Of a stretch of DNA of 64,000 nt, positions 26,039 to 34,789 are shown one piece after another (within the stretch, counting starts at the first letter, position 1; the number at the start of each line of letters is the position of its first letter). The translations under genes were made by a program, and so were the position numbers. Source of the DNA: Aliarcobacter thereius LMG 24486 (GTDB lineage Bacteria > Campylobacterota > Campylobacteria > Campylobacterales > Arcobacteraceae); assembly GCF_004214815.1 (NCBI RefSeq), contig NZ_CP035926.1, forward strand, positions 930,001-994,000, written 5' to 3'. Below the pieces are notes generated by a model. That model was not told the DNA's origin. It made no database searches and saw only the letters and a list, made by a program, of their open reading frames with translations.

Positions 26039-26968
26039 TTATCCATTATTAGTTTGATTATTACTTACACCTTTAAAGAAAGCATCTCCTAAAACCGAAG
26101 TGCTTCCAATCATTTGTGTTACATCATAAGGTAATATCATTTTATCTGTACTCGAACTTTCAGCCATAGCTTTAAATGCAGCAACTCTATCTTTTGCAAG
26201 TAAGAATTCAGCTGCTTTTTCATTTTTCATCATTGCTTCATTTATTAAATTCATAGCTTCTTGCTGACCAGCTGCAACTTTTTCTTGTTCATATTTCTTA
26301 GCATCTGCCATTCTTTCTATTGCTTCTGCTTTTAATATTTCACTTTGTTTAAATGCTTCTGCTTCTCTAATTTGAGCCTCTTTTTGAGCTTCTGCTTTTG
26401 TTTGAATAGCTCTTTTTTCTCTTTCAGCTTCCATTTGCATATTCATAGCTTTTTCTATTGAAGGTGGAACAGAAATATCAGCTATTTCAACTCTAGTTAC
26501 TTTAATTCCCCAGTTTGTAGCTGCACTTCCGATTTCTGTTTGAAGTTTTGCATTTAAAGTTTCTCTATTTGATAATGTATCATCTAAAACCATAGCACCA
26601 ATTTCAGATCTTAAAGTTGTCATTGCAAGATTTGCAATTGCAACTCTAAAATTCATAACATTATATGTAGCCATTGTTGCTTCTTCAACTTTACAAAAAA
26701 CTATTCCATCTATTGAAATATTTACGTTATCTTTTGTAATAACTGATTGTCTTTCAATATCAACAAGTTGTTCTCTTGAAGTTAAAATAGCTCTTACTTT
26801 ATCAATTATTGGAATAATAATATGAAAACCTCCATCTAAAACCTTGTGAAATTTACCCAGTCTTTCTACAACATATAAATCAGATTGTGATACAACCTTT
26901 ACCCCTTTTGAAATAATCACTATTGCGAAAAACACAACTGCAATCATAAATATCATAGTTTCTGTCAT
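26039..26968 (-). CDS. SPFH/stomatin-like membrane protein (QmcA type)
   Basis: A single N-terminal membrane anchor (about 2-20) precedes the SPFH/band-7 domain: VVERLGKFHKVLDGGFHIIIPIIDKV, then REQLVDIERQSVITKDNV. A long Ala/Glu/Lys-rich coiled coil (about 185-255) follows, with repeated AEAQKEAQIREAEAFKQSE-like segments. The 309-residue length and the adjoining nfeD identify the paraslipin/QmcA group rather than HflC. It probably forms cage-like oligomers at the inner membrane. Confidence 0.9.
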   Translation of the reverse strand: MTETMIFMIAVVFFAIVIISKGVKVVSQSDLYVVERLGKFHKVLDGGFHIIIPIIDKVRAILTSREQLVDIERQSVITKDNVNISIDGIVFCKVEEATMATYNVMNFRVAIANLAMTTLRSEIGAMVLDDTLSNRETLNAKLQTEIGSAATNWGIKVTRVEIADISVPPSIEKAMNMQMEAEREKRAIQTKAEAQKEAQIREAEAFKQSEILKAEAIERMADAKKYEQEKVAAGQQEAMNLINEAMMKNEKAAEFLLAKDRVAAFKAMAESSSTDKMILPYDVTQMIGSTSVLGDAFFKGVSNNQTNNG

Positions 26969-27086
26969 ATTTGCCCTTTTTTTTAAGATATGTAATTATA
27001 GTTTAATTACTTTAAAACTTCTATTTTATAGTTAATTAACACTTTCTTGTAAGAATTACTAAATTTTTTTAGGAAGGGAAAATATT

Positions 27087-29057
27087 ATGGAAAAAAAGAG
27101 AAATTTAGCAAAAAAGATAATTACTTTATCTTTTGTTACAACAGCTTTTTTAAGTGCAAATGAAATTACTAGTTTAGAAACAATAAATATAGTAGAAAAA
27201 TCAAACTCAAAACTTATAAAAGATATAAATAGTGAAGAGTTAAAAAGTGCTGATTTAGCTGAAGCTTTGATGAAAAATTCAGCAAATATTTCAATTGTAA
27301 GAAGAAATGGTATCGCAAATGATATTATATTAAGAGGGCAAAAAAAAGACAATATTAATATCTTAATTGATGGTGCAAAAATCTATGGAGCTTGTCCAAA
27401 TAGAATGGATCCACCAACTTCTCATATTGCTACAAATAATATTAAAAATGTAAAGATTATTGAAGGTCCTTATGATGTTGAAAATTTTGGAACTCTAAGT
27501 GGGCTTGTAAAAGTAGAGATGAAAGAGCCAAAAGATGGCTTTCATGGTGAAGTAAATTTAAATACTGGAAGTTTCAATTATAAAAAAGCAAGTGCTACAA
27601 TTGAAGGTGGAAATGAGTTTGTAAAAGCTTTAATCTCAGCTTCAAATGAAAAAGGAAAAGCTTATAAAGATGGAAATGGTGATAACTTTTTAGAGCAACA
27701 GAAAAAAAGAGGTGTTCCTCTTTCAAATCAATATAAAGATTCAGATATAGATGCATTTGAGAAAAAAACTGTTTTTTCGAAACTACAATTTAATATTTCA
27801 GATAATCAAGATTTAAAACTATCTTATAATGCAAATAGAAGTGATGGTATTTTATATCCAGCTGGTCCTATGGATGCTGATTATGATGATAGCGATATTT
27901 ACACTTTGGGATATACAATAAGAGAGTTAGGAAGTTTTTCTAAAGAGTTAAATTTAGACTATTACTACTCAAAAGTAGATCATCCTATGAGTGGAAAATT
28001 AAGAAATGGAAATGGTACTTCATATATGACAAACCACTTAAAAACTTCAGTTTGGGGAGCAACAGTTAAAAACTCTTTAGAACTTAGTGATAGTTTAATT
28101 ACTCTTGGTATTGATACAAGTGTTAGAAACTGGAGAGGGCAAATGCACTCTACAAATATAGTTACAGGTGTTATTACTCCAAATGCTACAATGAATAGAA
28201 TGTATGATACCGATACTAAAAACAAAGCAATTTTTACAAAATTTGAAAAATCTATTGGAAACTTAGAGATTGAATCAGGTTTAAGATATGACTACACAAA
28301 TATTGAAACACAAAAACCAAATGCAAATGATAAAAAATATACAGGAATAAATGGATATCTATTTACAGCATATAATTTTGATGAGCAAAGTAAAGTTTTT
28401 GCAGGTATTGGAAAATCTTCAAGAGTTCCAGATGCACGAGAACTTTATATGGGAAATTCAAACTTAGATCAAACAAAAAACTATGAGATAGATTTAGGAT
28501 TTGAAAAAACTATTGGAAGCTTTAATATTAAGCCAAAAATCTTCTACTCAGAGTTAAAAAACTATATTTACAATGCTCAAAATGGATTTGAAAATATAGA
28601 TGCAAAAATTTATGGAGTAGATTTAAGTGCTTATTATTACTTTACAGATGAATTATCTCTTGATTTAGGAGTTTCATATTTAAGAGGGAAAAAAGATGGC
28701 AACTATACAGATAAAGATTTAGCAGAAATTTCACCTCTAAAAACAAACTTAGCTTTAAATTATGAGTATAAAAAAGCAAAATTTAAAGCAGAAGTAATAG
28801 CTGTTGATAGATGGAAGAAATTTGATGCAAGTGCTAAAGAGCAGGAAATTGCTGGATATGCACTTGTAAATTTAAAATATTCTCAAGAGCTATTTAAAAA
28901 CTTTGAATTAACTTTAGGAGTTGATAATCTATTTGATAAAGTTTATAACTCTACAAACACTTATAAAGATATTAGATATGTAACTGTTGGAGGAGAACAG
29001 ATTCTATTTAATGACCCTGGAAGATATAGCTATATAAATCTAAAATATAGTTTCTAA
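27087..29057 (+). CDS. oprC: TonB-dependent copper receptor (NosA/OprC family)
   Basis: Outer-membrane receptor of 656 residues with a signal peptide (about 1-24, ending LSANE). The plug has IVRRNGIANDIILRGQ, NILIDGAKIYGACPNRMDPPTSH in pieces, and GTLSGLVKVEMKEP. The barrel ends in Phe (YINLKYSF). Cys103-x3-Met107 (CPNRM) and His299-x-Met301 (HPM) reproduce the CxxxM-HxM copper site known from Pseudomonas OprC. The MDPPTSH stretch is typical of NosA/OprC. The ribosome binding site AGGAAGGG precedes the ATG. A two-component system is convergent downstream. Copper specificity is inferred from the conserved ligands. Confidence 0.85.
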   Translation: MEKKRNLAKKIITLSFVTTAFLSANEITSLETINIVEKSNSKLIKDINSEELKSADLAEALMKNSANISIVRRNGIANDIILRGQKKDNINILIDGAKIYGACPNRMDPPTSHIATNNIKNVKIIEGPYDVENFGTLSGLVKVEMKEPKDGFHGEVNLNTGSFNYKKASATIEGGNEFVKALISASNEKGKAYKDGNGDNFLEQQKKRGVPLSNQYKDSDIDAFEKKTVFSKLQFNISDNQDLKLSYNANRSDGILYPAGPMDADYDDSDIYTLGYTIRELGSFSKELNLDYYYSKVDHPMSGKLRNGNGTSYMTNHLKTSVWGATVKNSLELSDSLITLGIDTSVRNWRGQMHSTNIVTGVITPNATMNRMYDTDTKNKAIFTKFEKSIGNLEIESGLRYDYTNIETQKPNANDKKYTGINGYLFTAYNFDEQSKVFAGIGKSSRVPDARELYMGNSNLDQTKNYEIDLGFEKTIGSFNIKPKIFYSELKNYIYNAQNGFENIDAKIYGVDLSAYYYFTDELSLDLGVSYLRGKKDGNYTDKDLAEISPLKTNLALNYEYKKAKFKAEVIAVDRWKKFDASAKEQEIAGYALVNLKYSQELFKNFELTLGVDNLFDKVYNSTNTYKDIRYVTVGGEQILFNDPGRYSYINLKYSF

Positions 29058-29063
29058 GATTTT

Positions 29064-29087
29064 AAACAAGCTTTTTTAAGCTTGTTT
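29064..29087. terminator. Bidirectional terminator between oprC-like gene and sensor kinase gene
   Basis: AAACAAGCTT and AAGCTTGTTT form a 10-bp stem with a 4-base loop. It lies just after the receptor stop and spans the kinase stop codon, so it can serve both convergent transcripts. Confidence 0.7.
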
Positions 29088-29930
29088 AATGATATTTTTT
29101 AGATTTAGACTTACTTTTGTTCCATCTTCTAAGGCTTCAATATTAATTGCTATTTTATATTTATCACAATACTCTTTTATTATAGCAAGACCTATTCCAT
29201 AACCTTTATTTAAAGAGTTTTCTTGGAAATATCTTTCAAAAACAAGCATGATGTTTTCTGGAATTATTGACTTTCCTCTATTATATATAGAAAAAATAGT
29301 ATCTTTTTGTACTATTTTTATATATGGATTATCTTTAGAGTTATATTTTATTGCATTTGAAATAAGATTATCTAAGACAATTATAAATCCATGATAATCA
29401 GCATATAAGTTAATATTTATAATATTTATATCAAATTTTATAAGTTCTTTTTGCTCTTCAAATTTTAAAAGAGATTCATTTAGTACATTTTCTAAATAAA
29501 ACTCTTCAAGTTCTATTTTTTCAAGCTCTTTCTTAAGTTGATACTCCATATTTTTATATAGTTTTATTAAGTTCTCATTTGCTTGTCTTACTCTTTCAAT
29601 TCTTGCTAAAGTTTTTTCATCTTTTATTGTTGTTTTTATTAAATCTATATTTAATTTAATTGTTGAAACTGGTATATTTAACTCATGAAGAGTATTTTTT
29701 ATACTGCTTTCTATCATTTCATCACTTTTAAAAATAGGATTTAAAATCTTTTTTGATAAATATATAAAAAGAGCGAACTCAAAAACTATTAAAAAAAAGT
29801 ATATCCATAAATTATCTATATTAAATAGTGAAAAATAAAAGAATAAAAAACTTATAATTTGAATAAGAAGAAAAATAATACCTAAAGATAAGAAAAAATA
29901 TATTTTTTTAAAGTTCAAATCTATAACCAA
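29076..29930 (-). CDS. Sensor histidine kinase
   Basis: A compact kinase of 284 residues. Two transmembrane helices (about 10-32 and 40-60) enclose a very short periplasmic loop, so it lacks a sizeable extracytoplasmic sensor domain. The H box is TLHELNIPVS with His82. The N box is NLISNAIKYNSKDN and the G box is GYGIGLAIIKEYC. The start overlaps the response-regulator gene by 23 bp. Proximity to the copper receptor suggests a metal or envelope signal, an inference only. Confidence 0.88.
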   Translation of the reverse strand: MVIDLNFKKIYFFLSLGIIFLLIQIISFLFFYFSLFNIDNLWIYFFLIVFEFALFIYLSKKILNPIFKSDEMIESSIKNTLHELNIPVSTIKLNIDLIKTTIKDEKTLARIERVRQANENLIKLYKNMEYQLKKELEKIELEEFYLENVLNESLLKFEEQKELIKFDINIININLYADYHGFIIVLDNLISNAIKYNSKDNPYIKIVQKDTIFSIYNRGKSIIPENIMLVFERYFQENSLNKGYGIGLAIIKEYCDKYKIAINIEALEDGTKVSLNLKNIIKQA

Positions 29931-30570
29931 CAGCTTTTATATTTTTTATACAATCTTTTGAGTCTAAAACTTTCTTAATTTTACTTACATAAACTCTTAT
30001 AGAACCTTCACTATATTCACAAGATGAGTTCCAAAGTCGTTCAATAATAAGCTCTTTACTCACAATTTTACCTTCAAATTCTAAGAAAAGGAGAAGGAGT
30101 TCAACAGTTTTTTGAGGAATATTTAAATCAATATTATCTTTATATACTCTTTTTTCCAATGGATCTACACTTATATTATTTTTTAAATTTATAATTTGTA
30201 ATTTTTTGTTTAATCTTTTAAAAATAGCTTTTATTTTAAAAAGTAGCTCATCTAACTCAACAGGCTTTTTTATATAATCATCACAACCATTTATATATGC
30301 ATCTTTTATAGTATCTTTATCTTTATACGAACTAATAAATATTGTTGGAGTTAAATCATCACTATCTCTTAATGTTTTTAAAAAATCTATTCCATTTTGT
30401 CCTGTAAGATTTATATCAAATAGATATAAATCATATCTGTTTTCATAGTTTAAATTAAGAGCTTCTTCTGTATTTTTTGCTAAATCAATATTATAGTTTT
30501 CCTCTTTTAATATATCTTCTAAAGTATTTGCAAAAAGTAAATCATCTTCTAAAATTAGAATTCTAGGCAT
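29908..30570 (-). CDS. OmpR/PhoB-family response regulator
   Basis: The receiver domain (1-~118) has acidic residues ILEDD, phospho-acceptor Asp52 (YLFDINLTGQNG), a Ser in IFISSYKD and Lys in YIKKPVEL. The C-terminal winged-helix DNA-binding domain (about 125-220) ends KKVLDSKDCIKNIKAVGYRFEL. At 220 residues it is the standard length. It is the partner of the overlapping kinase and may regulate the adjacent receptor gene, though no repeated operator was identified. Confidence 0.92.
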   Translation of the reverse strand: MPRILILEDDLLFANTLEDILKEENYNIDLAKNTEEALNLNYENRYDLYLFDINLTGQNGIDFLKTLRDSDDLTPTIFISSYKDKDTIKDAYINGCDDYIKKPVELDELLFKIKAIFKRLNKKLQIINLKNNISVDPLEKRVYKDNIDLNIPQKTVELLLLFLEFEGKIVSKELIIERLWNSSCEYSEGSIRVYVSKIKKVLDSKDCIKNIKAVGYRFEL

Positions 30571-30952
30571 TTTCGTTAGTTCTTTTTTTCTTTGGTTTTT
30601 GTCTTGATAGCTTTTTATATTTTTCTTGAATTATTTTTCTCTCTTTTATCTCTTTTCTTATCTCATATTCATCAGCTGATTGGAGTCCTTCTCTTTTTTC
30701 AACTGGGATTTTTCCTTTTAGTTTTGGATTTAATCTAAAAAATTCATCAACATCTATTTCAAATATTGAACCTTTATTATGTAATTCAGCTTTTTTTGGA
30801 TACTTAATTATATAACACTCTTTAAAATCACTATCTATTTTTCCACCATAAGATAAAATAGCAAATACATTGAATTTTTTTAATATATACAGCATTAAAA
30901 ATATAAGAAATATAAGTATATAAATATCAGAACTGCTCATTGTTTTTCCCAA
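30563..30952 (-). CDS. Small single-pass membrane protein, unknown
   Basis: A 129-residue protein with one N-terminal membrane helix (about 8-30). The following region is mixed, ending in a strongly basic, coiled-coil-like tail (EIRKEIKERKIIQEKYKKLS, then KKKRTNEN). It overlaps the response regulator gene by 8 bp, so it is the first gene of a three-gene operon with the two-component system. I do not recognise a family. It could be an accessory membrane sensor or simply a cotranscribed protein. Confidence 0.7.
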   Translation of the reverse strand: MGKTMSSSDIYILIFLIFLMLYILKKFNVFAILSYGGKIDSDFKECYIIKYPKKAELHNKGSIFEIDVDEFFRLNPKLKGKIPVEKREGLQSADEYEIRKEIKERKIIQEKYKKLSRQKPKKKRTNENA

Positions 30953-31056
30953 ATATTGTTATGTAAGATTAATTTATTTATACTATCAAAAAACTCCTTA
31001 TTAATTAATTTTTAGCTACAATTCTGCCTATTTATTAAAATATTCGGGGGAATGAA

Positions 31057-32820
31057 TTGACAAAAAATATTGCTATTGCTTTGGGTCTAATAGTTTTAGG
31101 CTATATAGTAATTTCTGATGAAAACTTTACTGTTATATTAAGTGGTATTGCCATCTTTATAATAGGAATGTTTTTTATGCAAGATGGGTTCAAACAACTA
31201 TCTGGTGGACTTTTAGAAGATTTACTACAAAAGTTCACAAAAAATAATTTTTTATCTGTAGTTACAGGTTTTATATCAACTTCTATTGTACAAAGTTCAA
31301 CTATTACAACTCTACTTACAATATCATTTGTTGGAGCTGGATTAATTACTTTAATTCAAGGTATTGGAGTTATTTTTGGAGCAAACTTAGGAAGTACAAC
31401 AACAGCTTGGATAGTTTCAAGTTTAGGAATTGATGTAAAAATTTCTGCTTATGCTTTTCCTATGATTGTTTTTGGAGTTATTTTAAGATTTCTTAAAACG
31501 AACTCTTTAAAAGGTACAGGAAATGTTCTTTTAGGTCTAGGTTTTATATTTCTTGGAATTGCATATATGAAAGATGGTTTTGATGTTATAAAAGATCAAA
31601 TTGACCTTGCTAGTTACTCTATGGATGGATATCCTGGAATTTTATTATATATATTGATTGGATTAGTTATAACTGTTGTTATTCAATCAAGTGCAGCAAC
31701 TCTTGCAATTATTATTACAGCTTTAAATGCAGATAGTATAAGTTATATAAATGCTTTATCTTTAGCAATTGGAGCGAATGTTGGAACAGTTTTAACAGCT
31801 GTTGTTGCATCATTAACTTCTACTCAAGATGCAAAACGAGTAGCTGGTTCACACGTGATTTTTAACTTTGTAACAGCTATCTTTATAACTATTTTTATAT
31901 ATCAATTTAAAGATTTTGTTGATTTTATTGCTCCTTATTTAGGAATTAGTGAAACAAATAATGGTATGAAGCTGGCACTTTTTCATACTTTATATAGTGC
32001 ATTTGGTATTGTTTTACTTTTTGCATTTATTCCAAGTATTGCTAGATTTTTAGAAAGAGTTATTCCTCAAAAAGCAGCTTTGGCATCAAAACCAAAATAT
32101 TTATCTCCTATTGTTTTAACAAACCCTGATGCATCTATTGTTGCTATTAGAAAAGAGGTTATAAATCTTTATGAAAATTGTCAAAAAGCAATTTTACATG
32201 CTCTTAGCCTTCATACAACAGGATTAACACAAGATAATTTGAATCAACAATTAAAAAAAGAGCTATCTATAATTGATACTAATTTAGATGAAATTTATCA
32301 AACAAATTTAAAATCTTTATATAGTTCAATTATTGAATATTCATCTTTTGCACAAGAACATATGTTTGATTTCCAACATATAAAAGCTGGTGAATTTAAA
32401 AGAGCAGCATCTTTGATTGTTGAAATATTAAAAGATACAAGAGATATTCAAAAAAATCTAAACTTATATTTAAAAAGTAAGAATAGTTATATTAAAGAAG
32501 AATATAATATTTTAAGAAAAGAACTTGCAGAGATTTTAATAAATATTAATATTCTAGCTGGTTTAGAAGATGAAGTTGATCAATTAACTCAATTAGAAGT
32601 TATAAAATCTGAATTAGCACAAAATGATTTAGCAAGTAGTGAAGAGATTGATGCTTTAATTAGAGAAGATAAGATTAAAGCAACTATGGCTACATCTTAT
32701 ATGAATGATAGTGCAACTGGTTATTCTATTCAAAAGAAACTAGTAGAAATTGCAAATATTCTGTTTTTAAATAGTGATTTAATTCAGAAAATAAGTGAGG
32801 TAAAAAATGAAACTAAATAA
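31057..32820 (+). CDS. Na+/phosphate symporter-like protein (NptA/YjbB family)
   Basis: A membrane transporter of 587 residues with two inverted repeats containing the QSS motif: TSIVQSSTITTLLTISFVGAGL and TVVIQSSAATLAIIITALNAD in pieces, plus GANLGSTTT and GANVGTVLTAV. The C-terminal half (about 350-587) is a PhoU-like helical domain. It starts with TTG at 31057, 6 bp after GGGGG; the nearby ATG at 31052 is followed two codons later by a stop. It probably moves inorganic phosphate with sodium. Confidence 0.9.
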   Translation: MTKNIAIALGLIVLGYIVISDENFTVILSGIAIFIIGMFFMQDGFKQLSGGLLEDLLQKFTKNNFLSVVTGFISTSIVQSSTITTLLTISFVGAGLITLIQGIGVIFGANLGSTTTAWIVSSLGIDVKISAYAFPMIVFGVILRFLKTNSLKGTGNVLLGLGFIFLGIAYMKDGFDVIKDQIDLASYSMDGYPGILLYILIGLVITVVIQSSAATLAIIITALNADSISYINALSLAIGANVGTVLTAVVASLTSTQDAKRVAGSHVIFNFVTAIFITIFIYQFKDFVDFIAPYLGISETNNGMKLALFHTLYSAFGIVLLFAFIPSIARFLERVIPQKAALASKPKYLSPIVLTNPDASIVAIRKEVINLYENCQKAILHALSLHTTGLTQDNLNQQLKKELSIIDTNLDEIYQTNLKSLYSSIIEYSSFAQEHMFDFQHIKAGEFKRAASLIVEILKDTRDIQKNLNLYLKSKNSYIKEEYNILRKELAEILININILAGLEDEVDQLTQLEVIKSELAQNDLASSEEIDALIREDKIKATMATSYMNDSATGYSIQKKLVEIANILFLNSDLIQKISEVKNETK

Positions 32821-33031
32821 AATTATAGATAAGATTAAAAAATTTCTTAAAAAAGATAAGCTAAAAGATTCTCAAGAAGAGAAAGTTTTAAAGATTATTA
32901 AAGAGCTTAAAAAGAAAAGAGTAAAAGTAAAACAAGAGCTAAGAAAAGCCAATAAAAGAAAAAAAGAGACTCTTAAAAAAGAGCTAAAAGCTATTCATAA
33001 ACTTATTAGAAAAAGCAAAACTCTTATATAA
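32807..33031 (+). CDS. Small Lys/Glu-rich helical protein, unknown
   Basis: A 74-residue, highly basic protein made almost entirely of Lys, Glu, Leu and Ile, predicted as one long amphipathic helix or coiled coil. The ATG at 32807 lies inside the end of the phosphate-transporter gene (14-bp overlap) with GTGAGG upstream, so it is translationally coupled. The stop lies in the shared terminator hairpin. No family is recognised; it might bind nucleic acid or polyphosphate because of its charge, but there is no direct support. Confidence 0.6.
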   Translation: MKLNKIIDKIKKFLKKDKLKDSQEEKVLKIIKELKKKRVKVKQELRKANKRKKETLKKELKAIHKLIRKSKTLI

Positions 33032-33038
33032 GAGTTTT
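33017..33038. terminator. Bidirectional terminator (small Lys-rich gene / brnQ)
   Basis: AAAACTCTTA and TAAGAGTTTT form a 10-bp palindrome with a 2-base centre. It contains the stop codons of both convergent genes and is followed by T-rich sequence on both strands. Confidence 0.75.
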
Positions 33039-34319
33039 CTTTTCTTTCACAAAATTACCAATAAATCCAAAAATAACTGCTATTAAAATCCAAGACAATC
33101 CCTCTTTATATAAAGGCATATTTGATATGAATTCAATCTTATAATAATTATTTGATATAAATTCAATAATAGAGTAAATAACGGCTGAAAAACTTGCATA
33201 TTTATATACATTTTGACTTTTATAGTATTTATCAAAAAATATTAAAAATACTAAAATAATAGCTGCTGGATAAACTGTAAAAAGTATTGGAACAGCAAAG
33301 TTTATAATGCTTTCAAGACCAAAATTTGTAATTACTGTTGCAAATAATGATGTAATTACCACTAGTTTTCTATAAGATAATTTACCTTTACTTAATTTAG
33401 AAAAGAACTGTGAAGTAACACTTACAAGTGCAGCTCCTGTTGTGAAACAAGCTAGAAAAACAACAAAAGCTAAAACTATTGCACCATCTTTTCCAAATAA
33501 TTTAAATATTATATTATGTAAAAGAGATACTTTTTCTATATCTGCTGTATAAAAACTACTAGTAGTTGCTCCAAGATATGTAAGTCCTAAATATACAATC
33601 ATAATCACAAAAGCAGCTATTAAAGAAGCATATCCAACTATTTTAAAAGTTGTTTTTCCCTCTTTATATCCTTTTGATTTCAATAAATTTACAATAATAA
33701 TACCAAAAGCTATCGCTGCAAGAAGATCTAAAGTTTGATATCCTAAAATTAATCCATCAAAGAATATTGTATCTTTTAGATCATTTTCTTGAATATCTCC
33801 TAAAGGAAAGAAAATCCCTTTTATTATTAAAACTATTAAAGATATAAAAAGCAAAGGAGATAAAACTTTTCCTAAAATCTCTATCATACTATTTGGTTTC
33901 AATGTAAATAATAGAATAAGAGAAAAATATAATGATGAAGTTATAATTGAGTTATAAATATTATCCCCAAAATATGGAACAATAAGCATTTCATATGTTA
34001 CTGCACCAGTTCTAGGAAGTGCAATAAGTGGTCCAATACATAAAATCACAATTGACATTAAGATTTTACCGTTTACAATTCCCAATTTAGAAGTAAGATT
34101 ATCTACATTTCCACCAGCTTTAAGTATTGCAAACATAGCAATTGTTGCAAAACCTATATCAGTTATAAAATAAGCTATAAATGATATTATCCAATCACTT
34201 GAACTAATTAATCCTAAATAAGGTGGAAAGATTACATTTCCAGCACCAAAATACATAGAAAAAATAGCAAATCCTAAAATTAATGTATCTCTTATTACTC
34301 TAGGTCTATTTTCTATCAT
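33024..34319 (-). CDS. brnQ: Branched-chain amino acid Na+ symporter (BrnQ/LIV-II)
   Basis: An inner-membrane carrier of 431 residues with about twelve hydrophobic segments. The N-terminal FSMYFGAGNVIFPPYLG is diagnostic of LIVCS/BrnQ proteins, and GPLIALPRTGAVTYEM follows. It is the distal gene after trmL (4-bp overlap). It imports leucine, isoleucine and valine with sodium, by family knowledge. Confidence 0.93.
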   Translation of the reverse strand: MIENRPRVIRDTLILGFAIFSMYFGAGNVIFPPYLGLISSSDWIISFIAYFITDIGFATIAMFAILKAGGNVDNLTSKLGIVNGKILMSIVILCIGPLIALPRTGAVTYEMLIVPYFGDNIYNSIITSSLYFSLILLFTLKPNSMIEILGKVLSPLLFISLIVLIIKGIFFPLGDIQENDLKDTIFFDGLILGYQTLDLLAAIAFGIIIVNLLKSKGYKEGKTTFKIVGYASLIAAFVIMIVYLGLTYLGATTSSFYTADIEKVSLLHNIIFKLFGKDGAIVLAFVVFLACFTTGAALVSVTSQFFSKLSKGKLSYRKLVVITSLFATVITNFGLESIINFAVPILFTVYPAAIILVFLIFFDKYYKSQNVYKYASFSAVIYSIIEFISNNYYKIEFISNMPLYKEGLSWILIAVIFGFIGNFVKEKKTLI

Positions 34320-34789
34320 ATTTCTACCTTAAATTGTTCATAATTTTGTCTAATTGCCTCATAACAAACTATTGATACACTATTTGCAAGATTTAAACTC
34401 CTTGCATAATTTGCCATAGGAATTGTAATATTTGAAGATGGATTTAGTTCTAAAATATTTTGTGGAAGACCTGCATCTTCTCTTCCAAAGTAAAAATAGT
34501 CATTCTTTTCATATTTTTGTTCAAAATAAGTTTTTTTTGTTTTAGTTGTAGCAAAAAAATGTCTTGAAGAAAAAGGATTCTTATTCCAAAAATCTTCTAT
34601 ATTTTCATATTCAAAAACTTCAAGACTATACCAATAATCAAGCCCTGCTCTTCTTACCTCTTTTTCTGTAATCTCTCCAAAACCATATGGTTTTATTAAA
34701 TGAAGTTTAGCATTTAAAGCAAAAGCCAATCTTCCTATTGTTCCAACATTTCCAGCAATTCTTGGTTCTAGTAAAACTATATTATACAT
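34316..34789 (-). CDS. trmL: tRNA (cytidine(34)-2'-O)-methyltransferase
   Basis: A SPOUT-fold methyltransferase of 157 residues. Motifs: LLEPRIAGNVGTIGRLAFAL, FGREDAGLP and ITIPMANYARSLNLANSVSIVCYE in pieces, the knotted SAM site. Short size without an extra RNA-binding domain is typical of TrmL, which methylates the wobble base of tRNA-Leu. It overlaps purU by 1 bp and brnQ by 4 bp. Confidence 0.93.
   Translation of the reverse strand: MYNIVLLEPRIAGNVGTIGRLAFALNAKLHLIKPYGFGEITEKEVRRAGLDYWYSLEVFEYENIEDFWNKNPFSSRHFFATTKTKKTYFEQKYEKNDYFYFGREDAGLPQNILELNPSSNITIPMANYARSLNLANSVSIVCYEAIRQNYEQFKVEI

Noticed and set aside
31052-31060. ATG at 31052 as start of the phosphate transporter
   Set aside because: The frame reads ATG AAT TGA and stops at once; TTG at 31057 is in the transporter frame.
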